Shown here: positions 13,439-26,700 of the stretch, piece after piece | How positions within the stretch are numbered: position 1 is the stretch's first letter | Layout of the letters: each line of letters opens with the position of its first letter | NCBI GenBank assembly: GCA_016630905.1 | Contig: WBMQ01000007.1 | Location: forward strand, 434,001 to 498,000 | Length of the DNA stretch: 64,000 nucleotides | Reading direction: 5' to 3' | DNA from: Capillidium heterosporum | Taxonomy: Eukaryota; Entomophthoromycota; Entomophthoromycetes; Entomophthorales; Capillidiaceae | Notes under the pieces: generated by a model | The model's database searches: none | The model's input: only the letters and a program-made list of their open reading frames with translations | What the model was told of the DNA's origin: nothing | Program-made: the position numbers and the translations under genes

Positions 13439-15900
13439 CTTTACCCTATATCATTAATTAAATTATTGCTTAGGTGCTACAACAAAAAGGTTGGACTGGT
13501 ATGCTGTGTGAACTAAGTTGGAAAAGGTAGATGTAAACTTTGTCTGTTGCTGGACCTTGGATAACAGAAACTCCGCTTGCTTTTTAGTTACGAAAGGTGG
13601 ACAATTCGAAATTCTAGGTTGGGTTAATGAATTGAGATCTTTAGAGTTTTAACCAAAAATGGTAATTGGCCTTTAAAGTACAAGAATCTTGAGGAGGAGG
13701 TTCCTGTTTCTTTGCTTTTTATGCCACTTTGTGAAGTACAACTAGTCGGAAATTTTATTGGATAGTACCAAATGTACCAGCTTTGAACAGAGTGCCGCTA
13801 GATCTCCATTTGACATCATTGAACACATACTTTTATATACTCATATAGGCGAAGCAACGGCACGCTTCCCCTTGATTGAATCCAAATCGAAGGATCAGCA
13901 GTACTTGAAATAACTTAGATCCCTCGATAAGTTAGTTCTTTGGAGTAATCTACCAAACTAAAGTTGGATAAATCTTGCAAAATTAGATCGAAGCTCCATA
14001 TCGATCTCTTTACCTTTCCTTTAGACAAGCTGTCTTTGATACAAAGGTTCAATTTCAAGTCACAGATGTAAAACTGACAGCAGGCTCAAAATTTTAAGAT
14101 GCTAAAATATGTAAATATTCCATCCAACTTTGTAGCGATCGAACGTTTATTTTAAAGTGCAATACAGTAGGTAATCCTTTAAGTATGATCAAGTTTTAAT
14201 TTACGTCATATTCAAATGCAATCAAAACCAGCTATCAAACTGATTGTAGATCAGGCTGCAGTAAGTATAGTATTAATTTATTGGGTAAATATTCATTAAA
14301 ACTCTTCGCCACAATCCTTATTATGATACATCGTATGAAAATCCCAATTGTTCTTGAAGAAGTGTAGGTAGTCAAGTCCGCTATTATCACTGAACCTGGC
14401 AAAAATTGAGTGATTAGGCTCTGTTGGACCGTACTGTCACAAATTTTTGTACTTGTAGGAACAATTGCAATACTTGTCTTTACTGTGACCAACCATTTTC
14501 AAGTCGCTTGACAGGCCAGGATACTTACCATTAAAGCTATTAGTAAGATCAATAAGTTGGCATTTCGATGGGATTTGAAGTGGCGGTGGCTAGTTTAATA
14601 GCTGATGGATGATTATAGTATCACTTTTATAGTGAATTTTGATATCCAAGTTTGTTGCAGTCCAATTCCATTTGGATATTTAGGTAGAATGACATTGATC
14701 TTTATTAGTTTGAGTTGTAGGATGCATGCATGGGTATTCATTAGAAACGTTGAAGTATGCCAAGTACAGCAGTTCATCAAAAATATAGCTTTAGGCGTTT
14801 TATAATCCTTTGTTCTTTTGACTCCATCTTGTAAATGAACGTAGATTAGGCATATGGAGGATTTTAATTACGATACCTCCAAGTGGCTACTACCGTTTTC
14901 TGCGACTCAAAATAGCCTTTACTCTGAAAAGCTGGTTTTAGTTGATTGATCAAATCGTCTTCAGTTCCAAGTCCAAAAGTTTTCACTTAGTCCAAGCTAC
15001 TTTTACACTTTGATTAAAGGAATACTACTGAGTGAATACAGAATATTTTTAGTTTGAAAACTAACTTCCTTGGATACCTACATCCCTAAGGTGGAAGTTC
15101 CATAAGAGTGATGTTTCAATTATTTGAGTAAAGCTGTATGGGAATTTGAAATTTGTAGAGTTCATTTCATTATCATGCATTCAAAATTCCGAATAAATTG
15201 TCCCATAACTAGCTGTTTGAACTAGCTTAAGTACATTTAATTTGGAATTTTAAGCACAAAATGAATAGACTTATTTTGATTGAACTTACCTACATATATA
15301 AATCAACACAGATATAAATTTTAGAAACTAGTATATGATAATAGCCTGTAGTTCGGCACTACTTGTGGAATTAACTTATATGAATACGCGTATGCATCAT
15401 TAAAAGTCCTAGTGCCTGGAGGGCTGCTTAACAAAAATATATCCTGTACAAATATTAATCGTCGTATTTTTATGAGAACTATATATGAAGAGCCTTCAAA
15501 CAATTTATAAAATTTTTACATAGTATATTTTAGATGCAATTGTTGAAAACCCAAATACATTCAGCATATTGCTACCATCTAGCATGAATTTCAACACATC
15601 ATTAAAAGCTATAATCGAGGCATTATATTTTAAAGATTGGAAATCTAAAAACTCAGAAACGTGTCTTTGTTGAGTATATATATATCAGTTGTTATATACT
15701 AAACTATCTTGCTATGAATCTGACAATATATAAAGAGTTGAAAATATAAGCAATACAATCAATACACACCATACTCTCAAAGAAAACCTTAGTATAACGT
15801 AGTTATCACAAACAAAATAAAGCTACTAAATTCTGGGGCACCTTCCCGACATTTATTTTACATGATACTTGAATACCAATTTACAATTTACTAACATTAA
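13439..15900. other. Intergenic, no supported gene
   Basis: About 2.5 kb upstream of CCH1 and downstream of the TPR-like gene. Small open frames at 14235-14492 (-) and 14605-14805 (+) have no domain, no convincing splice partners and random-like composition. I see no RNA gene. Confidence 0.55.
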
Positions 15901-17178
15901 CTATTTACATTCGATAAATCTATATAAATTTCACCTTCCAGGTTTGAGTATAGATTTGGTAAGACACTTTCTAGGTACTGATCCAAAACCTAAACCTGGG
16001 TACATAAATTCAAAGAAGGTCCTTTCTTCGCTTTTCATCAGCTAAAATCCCCCTACACAGCAGTATTTTCGTGGCATGGGTCTCGGCATCTCCATTACCA
16101 TCGCTGATCAACTTTTGGAAGAGGATTATGGCTTCTTCGTATTTATTTAAGCCGACGGTGATGTTCCTATAAGTGTAAGTTTGTAGTTTTATAAAGTAAA
16201 ATTCTACGCTATCAGGAGATCAGCCTCAGGTAACTTGGGAGAACGGGTCTTGGCCTTCATCAGATCAGCAAATGCTTTTTCAAATAAGCTGCGATGGAAA
16301 AGGGCCTCTGCTCTAAATTTGAGATAAGAATTTGATTTAAATTTGAAAATACCTGCACAGGAGGGCCATCTCGTACATCGGATTCAATTTATGTAGTTTA
16401 TTGGCTAGCTCAACCACCAATTTCCAGTCACCCTTGTCGCTAGCTTTCAAAACTGGGCCATTTTGAGTTTGAATTACTTGAAATATACTTACTGGACTGC
16501 ATCATTGTATTTTCCTCTTCGTAATGCTTTTTGTAAGGGCTCTGTTCAGAAATTGATTTCTCACTCAGCTATCTTGAAATAAATTTATAGATAATAAATA
16601 GTTTTACCTTGGGACACCTTGTCGAAGTTGATGTTGGAGTATCGAAAGTAACAGCATTCGAGTCGACTTCGTCGTACATCTTTAGCCTCGCTCAGTATCT
16701 TTGTGTGTTCTATACCGTACTCCTCTATTAACATAAATTGGCATTCTAGTTCAAACTTCAGTCATAGTTTTAAAATTTTAAACAAACCTTTTATAAGCCC
16801 TACATGCTTCATATGTATATTGCCTAGTATTATGCTCCTTGCAAAGTACAGCAAGAGATCTTGGACAACTATCTTTTTCAAACTGGTTCTATCTCTAGTG
16901 ACGTAGCATAAATAGATGTTGTCAAACAAAACTTCAGCAGGATTTAGATCTCTCTCTTTTGACGTATCATAGTTGATTCTAAAGGCTGAAGCTATATTTT
17001 TGGCCAACTCTACCAAATGTTAGTTGGATATTTCAATTAAAGAATCACTTTTTGCCTGACTAGAGGCGATATTTATATACCCCTTCTTGACTTGAGATTG
17101 CAGGTATTCGATAATATGAGTGATAAATTTTGCATTTAGATGGTTAATATAATCACTGTATGTAGTCGTAATTCCCAT
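15900..17178 (-). CDS. TPR-repeat protein of unknown role (possibly damaged)
   Basis: Multi-exon gene reading from ATG at 17178 (MGITTTYSDYINHLNAKF). Later exons give NIYLCYVTRDRTSLKKIVVQ, then EEYGIEHTKILSEAKDVRRS, then TPR-like helix pairs: GDWKLVVELANKLHKLNPMY, AEALFHRSLFEKAFADLMKA and NKYEEAIILFQKLISDGNGD. The frame stops at 16010-16012; a one-base shift near 16030 would extend it through YPGLGFGSVPRK to about 15925. An in-frame TAA occurs after IEISN at about 17022; it may lie in an intron ending CTAAC...GGTAG at 17013-17014. The splice near 16450 also leaves one base too many. I do not recognise the family. A decayed inverted copy lies at 37.8-38.9 kb, so it was a real gene; whether this copy is intact is uncertain. 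Confidence 0.6.
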
Positions 17179-17179
17179 T

Positions 17180-18443
17180 GATTAATATATCTGAGAATTC
17201 TTGGTGAGATTGGAGGTTTCTAAAGTGGTGGGATGTTGGGAAACTCAAGCAAACTTGACAAAATCAAAATCTTCTGATAAATTTCATTTGTATCTTGACA
17301 AGTAAAGCATTTGAGTTTAATTTATTGGCTTACTTTGAGTTTAAAATATAAACAAATGAAATTTGGTTTAGAATTCCATTTATTGTATAGCTTAGTTTAA
17401 GTTATGTCTGAATAAAGGTTTATATCCAATTCTATTCAAAAGTACAAAATAATTAATAATAGCTTAATAGAAATTCTTATGTAACTATATAGTTATTCAG
17501 AATTTAGAATTTAACCTTACTCAGTTTCTTTCTACTTCAGAGCTAAGTATATCACATTGAAATGTATATTCCTTCAAAGCTAATCAACACTGGAGTATAT
17601 AATTCCTTAACCATGTATATAACTATTTCGCTTTCATCTAAACAAAGCTTGGATAGTTCCTTTTTTATGTTTATATGAAGACGATGTATAGTTAGCTATA
17701 AATTTTGCTACCGTCAACTCTTCGAACTAGGTGTTTAACTTTTATATAATAGGACTTTACAAATGACATTCAGCCCACTCCTTAACCTTCCTACCCTACC
17801 TTTTAATTTACAGTATCCTAGCCTTTATCAAAGATAGGTTGCAGTTTAGCTTTTTCAAAAGCTAAATTACTTATATGTTGATCTTAAATTTAGCATCACT
17901 TTCATATGTTTAACAAAATATATAAATGTCAGATAACTACTTCCACTGTCATCTCTTCAGTTTGAACCAGCTATCTAGACTAGATAATCTGTAAATAGTT
18001 TTGGATGAAAATGCTTAGCATCATTTATAAGATCTTATTGAGCACTTCAATAGATCAATAGATCTATGTGTTTGGTTAGCTTTAAATACTTTTCTCAATC
18101 GATGCCCTCTGTGGGTAAATATCCAAAACTATACCACACTTGATATGAAATGCATTTGAATATGACAATATATATACTGCTTACAACTTAAAGATACATT
18201 GCTTAAATTTTCTAACAAGCATATCAAAAGTATATTTATCAAGGCTAAAGAAACATCTGACATTAGTACTCTTCCATAATACTGAGCTTTCCTTTCTCTA
18301 GAGTTACAGCAGCCAAACGATGTTCTTCGATGACAATTTTTTTATAATTTTAACGTGTATAATCTTTTTTATTTTTACAAAGCTATATATCCATATAAAA
18401 GAAAATATGACAAGAACAAATAGATTCAAAACATTAATCAGAG
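17180..18443. other. Intergenic between TPR-like and GPI genes
   Basis: AT-rich spacer with no open frame of note. Its ends are similar to the spacer in the inverted duplicate at 36.7-37.8 kb, showing that the spacer was duplicated together with the two flanking genes. Confidence 0.6.
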
Positions 18444-18512
18444 TTAGTTTATTAAGTATAGTAATAATAACAATTCGCATTGAAGTGCTAGATTAGAGAA
18501 ACACCATAAATT

Positions 18513-18974
18513 TTAGAGGGCGTAAGCTACGGCAGCCGAAACCAAAAAGGCACCCAAGGTATGGATGACGTTGGCATTACCGTTGGAAGTAGCGGCTGAA
18601 CCTTTGGCAGTGTTGTTGGAGCTACCACCAGAAGGCTTGTTAGCAGTGTCGGCGGTGGTAGGGGTATAAGGCTGAACTAAAGTAGAAGTTTGGATATTGA
18701 CGCTGTTGCACTGGATGGTGACAGTAGATTCCTGTAACTTGCGCTTACCCTGGTACTCCTCATCGTTAGGACATACATTGTAGCAGTTTAGAATGTTGAA
18801 TTGCTCCTTGCATAGGCAGACGGCATCAGTACCGCAGCTTTTAATGTAAGGCTCACGGTCCTTCAAGCAACGTTCAACGGTGCCAATCAAGTTCTTGTCG
18901 CATTTAGCTGCTTCGATCTGGGTAAGACTTAGGAGGGTGATGGTGGCAATGGTTAAGAAGCTGGTGAATTTCAT
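18513..18974 (-). CDS. Secreted GPI-anchored 8-cysteine wall protein
   Basis: Predicted cell-surface protein of about 153 residues. MKFTSFLTIATITLLSLTQ is a signal peptide with likely cleavage after IEA. The mature part holds eight cysteines (AKC, ERC, KSC, VCLC, LNC, NVC, IQC), a pattern seen in fungal GPI-anchored surface proteins and loosely like CFEM modules. A Ser/Thr/Asn/Gly-rich stalk follows (SGGSSNNTAKGSAATSNG) and a hydrophobic C-tail (TLGAFLVSAAVAYAL) fits GPI attachment. An ATG 33 bases upstream (19007) is in frame but lies only about 20 bases from the TATA box, so 18974 is the likelier start. Codons are more GC-rich than surroundings, as in an expressed gene. A broken inverted copy is at 36388-36640. 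Ligand and role are unknown. Confidence 0.87.
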   Translation of the reverse strand: MKFTSFLTIATITLLSLTQIEAAKCDKNLIGTVERCLKDREPYIKSCGTDAVCLCKEQFNILNCYNVCPNDEEYQGKRKLQESTVTIQCNSVNIQTSTLVQPYTPTTADTANKPSGGSSNNTAKGSAATSNGNANVIHTLGAFLVSAAVAYAL

Positions 18975-19023
18975 TGTTGATGCTGAAGTTTTAAAACGAA
19001 GTTGCAAATTCTTTTAGCCTCTG

Positions 19024-19030
19024 TTTTATA
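19024..19030 (-). promoter_or_regulatory. TATA box of the GPI-protein gene
   Basis: TATAAAA on the minus strand, about 50 bases upstream of the chosen ATG at 18974. The inverted copy keeps a TATAAAA at the matching place near 36331, ahead of its ruined start codon, which supports this as the core promoter. Confidence 0.6.
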
Positions 19031-22000
19031 GGCCTGATGGGATTGAAGCTAGTTGGTAAATTAAACATAGATAAACGGTAACGGTGAACAACTTAGTCTG
19101 GAGGCAGAACGATTGGCTTTTCAGTTCCAAATTTATTGCGACCTAATTAGAGACTTTGTTAAAACTATCAGTATATGATTTGGAATTTTTAGTTGATGTT
19201 TTGACTTGATCACTAGCTCCCTCAACCTCAAGTATAAATCCCAGAAATGGCTATAAAAATCTATTGGAGTTTAGTTCCTACCTTATCCTGGTTGATAATG
19301 CGTGGGTTCCAGCCAATAGCTACCCTAGCTTTATGTATCTGAACCAAATAATAAATTAGACTGCCTAAATTTAAGTAAACCGGTTGGACGATTGGTTGTT
19401 TAGATTCATAACTGAACTCAGAGTAAGTATGATACGAAGTTTTAATTTCCCGGTAGGTTCAAACAACGATCTTGAAACGAAATAAGAGCAGTGTATTTTT
19501 GAGTGGAGTTGTTGTAGAAAAGTACATATAGACTCGTGGTAGAAAGACACTGTTTATATTGTTGATATCTGCTCTTTGCTGTTGACCAGTTTGAAATTTT
19601 AATGTTAGAGTTAAAAGTCGATGGATCATATCGCTCATTATTTGGAAACTTTGAAGTGAAAGCTAGAATCTCTAGCCGTACCTTTTAAGAATGGCACAAT
19701 TACTAACTGTTATTAGGCTTGAATAAAATACTCTAGCTGGATACTTGATATAAATTTGTCAGATTTATTTAATTATACAGATATAGATGACGTTTATACA
19801 TCTTGTCAAAAACGAATATATTTGAGAGTTCTCCAAATCACTTATTCCCAGCCAATCTAGGTATAGGAACCTTTTTAGGTAGCAGACTATTGCTATAAAA
19901 GGAAGCTAATAGGCATCAAAAGTTTCGAAGCTACAATAACCTTTCAAGTTTTTGGTAGATCTATATTGAAAGTATAGCATTAATCACACTACACTTGGGT
20001 TTATATAGAAAGTCAAAGTTTAAGTTTGAAAGTATTTATATCAACTGGAACCATATATTAGCTAAATTTAGCTCATTATGTTATGATGTATATATAATGG
20101 ATTTAGATTATTTATAAACTACATTAGCTAACTATAAACACATTATTCCCATATGCTATTGCTGCATTTATATTTCCAGCCCACAATACTTTTTAATATA
20201 AAAGTTATATTACCAAAAGTATCTATCTTCATCCTATAAAATCCATCATCGTTATAAAAGTATAAATTGCTAAATTCCTATTGAAATTCCAAACTCTACA
20301 AATGGGCCTTTAAATTGGTAACAAAATTTCCAAGTTGCCCACTTTAAAATTGCTACAAAAGCGAAAAGCTTTAATCTTCCATTGCAATGACTTGGCATCT
20401 AGGAGACCCAACTACTTAATGAATATTGAACCGATGAACAAAAGCTCAATTGATAGTAGTATTCGGAATCTCCTATGAAAAAGTAAAAGGAGAGCACCGC
20501 TCCGATATCGGTGAACAAAATGGGGGTTGATGATTCAGTTTTCCAACTATAAGCTCGGCTATATTTGTAACAAAGCACAAGCACCTTGCGAGGGACTCTT
20601 TATATGCTTAAACTTTACACCTACTGTCCGATTCTACTTTTACTAATAGGACCATCGGTATAAATCCAATTTTTATACCAAAATGGAATGCCAAGCCCCA
20701 TACTTCCATTTCCAAACCATAATATATAAATTAATGGATGTCGCGTGTCGCTACTTATCTTCAAATTCAGGAAAAAGCCAATAACCGTGGTAGTTGATTC
20801 AGATTTCGCAATTTCTATTGGATCTGAGCTAAAACTAGTAGGTACTTTTGCATGCAACATAGACCTTTATTTGAAAATGAACACCATCAAATTGGTAGTG
20901 GATCTAGGCTGAATTTGCCAAGGTAAAATACTTGAAAAGGATAGTCGGTAATCAACTAGACTTTGGAATATAGCTATGAAAAGTAGTGATGTTCTAAGGC
21001 TTTTTCAAATCATCCACCAAAGTGAGTCAATCCAATACAAACCTATCAACTGCAAATGTTAAAAAGTAATTCGGAGCTGCTTTCTTCTATTTCAAAACTC
21101 TATAACCGTTATATTCAAACTTTACTATAGTTAGTAAACTCTATCCGATTTATATTTTGATTAAATAAACCTTTCCTAATGTAAAGCAATGCCTACCTAG
21201 TTTACCAAATCACGCTAGTTATCTTTATATTTCAGAGGCATATGCTTTAATATGTCTTCGAGTTACACTATATTTTACAAGGTTATGTGAATATAGTTGT
21301 ACCCATTGCTTTATGGAATTAATCCAAGCACTTTATAACGTTATGGGAATGGATAGCCTTTATGGTAATAACTCTATATAACGATGTCTAGATAGCAAAC
21401 ATCTCCCCATTTGAACGAAATTAGTAGCTTACTTTTAGCTAACCTTTGTCTTTTGCTGGTATATATGGTAAGGATGCGAAACCAGGTGGATTGGATTCTC
21501 GGTAAAAGTGAAAGGGAATTGGAAAGTGGATAGAGGTTATAAAATATATGGACTTTTGAAGTAAAAGCTGCATAAAGGCAAAAAGCTTATATGCTGCAGT
21601 AAGTTCGGGTCCCCATCTCCTTTCTCTACACCTCTACATATTGAAATTAAAAAGGAAAGTCATTTCCTACTATCAGTTTACAGTCACTTCCCAAATTCAT
21701 AAGCTTTGTATCGACATCCTCAGCCACCATCTACTGATGAAAGAGGATAATACGTTTATAGAAACATTTGCATTACCCAACAATTATTAGTAATAGTACC
21801 TTTTAACGTTGCTTACCCGATAAAGGTTTTTTCAGCAAGTATACTTGTCCCCGTTTAAATTCTATTCAAGTACCACCCAAACAAAAATTTCAAGATTCGA
21901 AATAGACGTTGTGTAACGTTGAACCGATGGTCAGGTTCGAAGATTTTCTAAAGGCTCAAAACCTTATGTTATCATTGTCTTCTAGATTCCTTTCGTCTTC

Positions 22001-22800
22001 ATTTTCTTCTTTAGTCGTGATGTCCGTGTCTGTCACTTCCAGGTTACCATGCCAATCGTTTAAAAATAGCATTTACAAAGTCTAGAGTTAAAGCAGATCA
22101 GTCAGGGTCAAGTTTCCATAGTTTGCTATAGCATTCATCTACACCAAGTTCGGAAATTTGATTTGCAAACCTACCCTCCACAAATAAAAGGCATTTTCAT
22201 AGCGCAAGTTACACCGACTATTCCTGTAGCTTGAATCGAATTGGTCTACAGCTGGGTCTGGGTAGGAAGGGTTGTATGAGTTGGCGATAAATATAAATTG
22301 GAAATGTGTTAGTTTAGCAAACCATGCCGAAACATTAATTAAAACTTCTCCATAGGTTTATTGCAGTTTGTAACTTCAAAACTCATGCAACCTTCAAATG
22401 GTGCCTCATTGAATGGGAATGCTGTTTCAGCTTGAAACTTGAGCTTTAGAGTCCAACCCAAATGTAAAAAGGTGGAAGGAAGCTTTCTAGAATAAGAAAT
22501 AAACAAATGTTTTCATGCATGCCAGATTTGAATACGGTAGATTTCGATCTAGGTAGTTTGTGGAAACAATACCCTAATTTGGCCTTGAGCTAATCCGCAC
22601 GCTACCTTGAAACCAATACTCAAAAATGTGGATAATTGGAATGAAGCTTCATTCCACAAAGATAATTGGTCAATAAGGCTAAACCAATCTCAAGCTTGAA
22701 ACGATGCACTGCCATCGATTTGGTTAGACGCGCCTTTTTACAAACAACTGTTGATCAACGTTAAATTCTGTGATCAAAGTTTGAAAATTCCAAATTGAAA
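19031..22800. other. Intergenic, no supported gene
   Basis: About 3.8 kb upstream of both the GPI gene and the C2H2 factor. Open frames at 20399-20584 and 20621-20860 (-) have no domain or splice support. Pyrimidine-rich stretches around 21980-22050 could belong to the C2H2 gene's regulatory region, but I recognise no site. Confidence 0.5.
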
Positions 22801-22804
22801 CGGA

Positions 22805-22812
22805 TATATAAA
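22805..22812 (+). promoter_or_regulatory. TATA box of the C2H2 gene
   Basis: TATATAAA about 80 bases upstream of the first ATG (22893). It argues that coding begins at or after 22893, not in the open frame that extends upstream. Confidence 0.5.
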
Positions 22813-22892
22813 CTCAACTTATCCCAAATCCAAATTTCATTCAACTTAGCATCCTCAAATAATTTAATAAAACTTACAAACTTTAATTTAAT

Positions 22893-23731
22893 ATGTCAGG
22901 GCCCAATGAACCTACCCCTAAGCGACCTACCCTACTTCAACAGTATGAGTTCGGGTGACTACATCAACGACTCTATGCTGCAGTCCAACCAACTACTAAG
23001 TGACCAGGAGATGCAGATGCTATTGAACAACCCAGTATCCATGCAATTCAACGAAATGAATGTCTACAGCAACGATCCTATCGTAAACAGTCGAGCAGGC
23101 AACGCCCATCCCCTCCCCAATGAACTTCAAATCGGTGCCACCTATGCTCAAAGTCCCCATGTACAACTTCACCGACCCTACCTGTATCAACTCGGCCCCT
23201 TTGTTCCCTTTGAACTTCAACAATTACCTGCAATCGCCTTTACACTCTCCTTACGAAGACTGCAACTACTTTATGTTCAACAACAACTCCGATCTAACTT
23301 CTCCTACCTACAATATCAACAGTGGCCGACGCGCTTCGACGCCAGCCACCTACCTCACCACCAAACTTCTGGACTGCGATACCAAACCCATGAAACGGAG
23401 GAACTCGAGCCAAGCCTTGACCAAAGTCAAGTCATCGACGTCGACGCCCAAGACCTACGCCTGTCTAGAAGCCGGCTGCAACAAGGTGTTCAAGCGTACC
23501 GAACATCTGAAACGCCACATTAGATCCATTCATACCAATGAGCGACCCTTCCACTGCCCCTTCCCGGGCTGTGTCAAAAGCTTCTCTAGGCAAGATAATT
23601 TGGGCCAGCACTTGAGGATCCACAGAGACCCTATGGAAAAGTTGAAGGATCGAGGTGTCACTTCCAGCACCCCCTTCGTACTACCCCTATGTTCGCCAAT
23701 GGACGACCAGGTGTTCGGTAGGACTAATTGA
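22893..23731 (+). CDS. C2H2 zinc-finger transcription factor, Msn2/Com2-type fingers
   Basis: DNA-binding regulator with two C-terminal C2H2 fingers: [19 protein letters not shown] followed by linker NERPFH and [19 protein letters not shown]. The residues RTEHLKR and RQDNLGQ and the long first-finger C-x4-C spacing resemble the stress-response Msn2/Com2 group. The N-terminal part is Asn/Gln/Pro/Ser-rich and probably an activation region, followed by a basic RRASTPATY / PMKRRNSS stretch. The N-terminal part ([13 protein letters not shown]...SNDPI) and the finger part ([11 protein letters not shown] onward) are in different frames; skipping one A of the AAA at 23085-23087 joins them. The first ATG (22893) also needs one base skipped in GGGCCC at 22899-22904; otherwise translation starts at ATG 22906. 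No intron is needed. Target genes cannot be read from this window. Confidence 0.8.
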
Positions 23732-26700
23732 ATCTACTAATTTATGTTGTAAATGTATTAATGGAGATAAAATCTATTGATAATTTTAAATAAATCCTGT
23801 TTTTTTAGTACTAGATTATTTTGTTTTTACTGCTGCTAAATTATCGTAGAAATTTAATGGCACATCATTTTTAATAAAGGGTAATACCCGATATAAAGAC
23901 ACAATTAGCTATTAATTTCACTCTTAAACTGGTATACACATGATTATTGATGTCGAATTGAGTATATTTTATCCGTATATTTATCACATTAGTTCCAGCT
24001 TCTTGTAAAGATTTGATGGGTCATAGGATATGGTAATATATAGGATATACAAAGGGTAGCTATTCTACGCTTGATTAACCAAAGTTCTCGCTGTACATTT
24101 TCAGCTAATCTTCCTACTTTCTTCTATAGGAATTTTGATGGGTCATGGGATATAGGGATGTAGGCAACGTTCGGAAGCGTAGTTTCCCATATTCGACTAT
24201 TAAATCTATTTGGATGGGCATCTACCACGACTTTTGAGATGATGTCAAAATTTCAATATGGATTGTCGTGTGAACGGAGACTCATGGAGTATAAAATTTA
24301 ATTTTAGAAGGATGCTTGAGTGATGTACTGTTGCCCATCGCTTCCTTCCAATTTCAGCGCATCTGGGTTGATCTTTGGAGTATCTTGGGTATATTATTTG
24401 AGAGTAGCGAGCTTCGGGAATCGATACGTTTGAGGAAAATTTTCTATAGCTTGGAGAATACTGATGATGGACGGTGTTACTTTAGGAAGTTGGTTTGGGT
24501 ATAAAACTATTGCATCAAGTTCGTTAGAATTTGTCGTTAACTTTGTTATAGTTTGGGTGTCCATTCTCTAAAATATGTCTATAAGGCCATTAATATTACT
24601 AAATAATATATCATATTCTTTGGAACTTGCAAGCAATCCGCTATAGTATTGATGCCAAGTTCCAATGGAACAAACGCACATAACATCTCCTTTCATACTT
24701 GTAAAAGTTGAACCCACCCCACACTTTGCATCTATTTTAAATGATACCCACCCACTATAAATAGATTATTTCAAATATCGAATTACTCAATATAGCTACC
24801 AAACCATAGTTAGCATCGGTCGGACTACTTTCACTGGTTTACATTCTATCACTCTGCGGGATTATTTTTCTGAAATGAACTCAACTGAAAACAAAACAAA
24901 ACATACTTTGGGCTCGGAAGGATAAGAAGCCTTATTTCTATATCTAAAGCGAAAATACATGATGTTACAAGTTCTGGACCTTTTTATACAAATAGTCGTC
25001 ACAAATCCACATCACCAGTACTCACCAACAAGAACCTTCAAGTTTTTATTTGTACAAAAACTAATTGTTCGTCGGGGCCTTTTCACTTAATAGGCAAAGT
25101 CCATACGAATTTAATTTATAAAGTACTTTTACATCATGCCCCGTTCAAATAATAGGATAACGTTATACACATCATAAGAGGTATACAATATACCTACCAA
25201 TTTTCAATAAAGATGCGATAGAATGCCTTATTATGGAAATCTTCAAAGCCAACAGAACACCATTTAGGAAGGTCACGCTTCAAGTCGGCAATGACAGGTT
25301 ATTTCAATTAGTAAACAAAGCAACTTTATATGTGGACTTGAACATCTAGATTACATAAAGGGATATGGGTAAACCTATTTTTTCGTCCTATAGCTTATAA
25401 TTCTGACTGTAGGAGCCTCCGATATGATTGATGTTCCTATACATTGAATGACACTATATTTTACATACCTTATTGGTTAAACGTAGCTAGGATATCAAAC
25501 CAGTTTGGCGGTTCGATGTACCAGACATCGTACCAATATAAAAAAATTTGGACATCCCTTAAAATCAACTCAAATTACTAATAGCTTGGCTTAACTGTTA
25601 CTCATATTGCAATAGATGCAAAATCAAATAGTACCAAATTTAGGGTAAAGATTTAGCACACCCGTAATACTATACATTTCAATAATTCATACTAATGTAT
25701 GTAGATACTAGAACCCGCACCCGACTTTAAGTTAAAATTTTGTAGTTTATATTTGGTAATAGTCAAGCGTCCGAACTAAGGGATACAGAAAAGTGCATTT
25801 TAGTGTTGGATAGCGGATAATAGTTTTCAACTAGTTGTACTAAAAAGCTGCTGCTTGTATAAGCTTTGAATGCTATTGAAAATTTTGATTCGATATTGCT
25901 TTTAAAATTTGAGTTGTATAGTCCATTTGCCTCATACTAGTGACATCTCATACTTTAAGTATATAAAGAATATATATGAAATGATACTTCAACTATAAAC
26001 AGATACATATATGTGCTTTTTATTAAGTACCAAATACCTTGATGCCTTCTCAATTAGTCTTGGGCAGCTATCAATGGAAAATTATGCTATACTACCCTAT
26101 CAAATACCTAATGGGGCTTTTACTTCCCCATTCGGCACCCATACCGATGGAAGGCTCAGTTAATTAGTGTAATATAAGGATGTATCATACTATTTAGCTT
26201 TTCAACCAATTTGGTTGCTTTGAACTGTAGTAGGTATTACAATCCTAAAATTTTGAAAATCGGAGCCCGACTATATGAAGTAGCTACTACAAAAGTTTTA
26301 ATTATAGTGAGCTCTACTGTTTTAGATTATGTGGGTTTCAATGAAGTGCTCTTATATATATGGTGTGTAAATATAAGATTCAATAGAACGTATTTGGCTG
26401 TAAGCTATATTCATCAAACTACCAATACCAAAAATTTTCACCATCAAACTTTGCATAAATGAAGTACTGATAAGTCAATGTGCTGTAAAATTTTTGTCGA
26501 CCATAGCCTATTTTAGATACAATATTTTCCATAAATGTAGCGCTATGAACAACACTCTATTCCGTTATGTTCGGATAAATTGGAGGATTGCCTACAAGTT
26601 TAGTTATGAAAGCCTATCTAGACTATCCGAGCATTGTAGGAAATGTTTTTACCGCCAAAGCTCGGTAATACAGACTAAGATTTTCGAATTTGTGATACAT

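Noticed and set aside
17020-17024. TAA read as a sense codon (altered genetic code)
   Set aside because: All other genes end cleanly at TAA, TAG or TGA and use CAA/CAG for Gln. A single in-frame TAA next to a branch-site-like CTAAC is better explained by an intron or decay.
23084-23099. 16-base GT-AG intron in the C2H2 gene
   Set aside because: Introns here are about 40 bases or more; a one-base excess in AAA is simpler.
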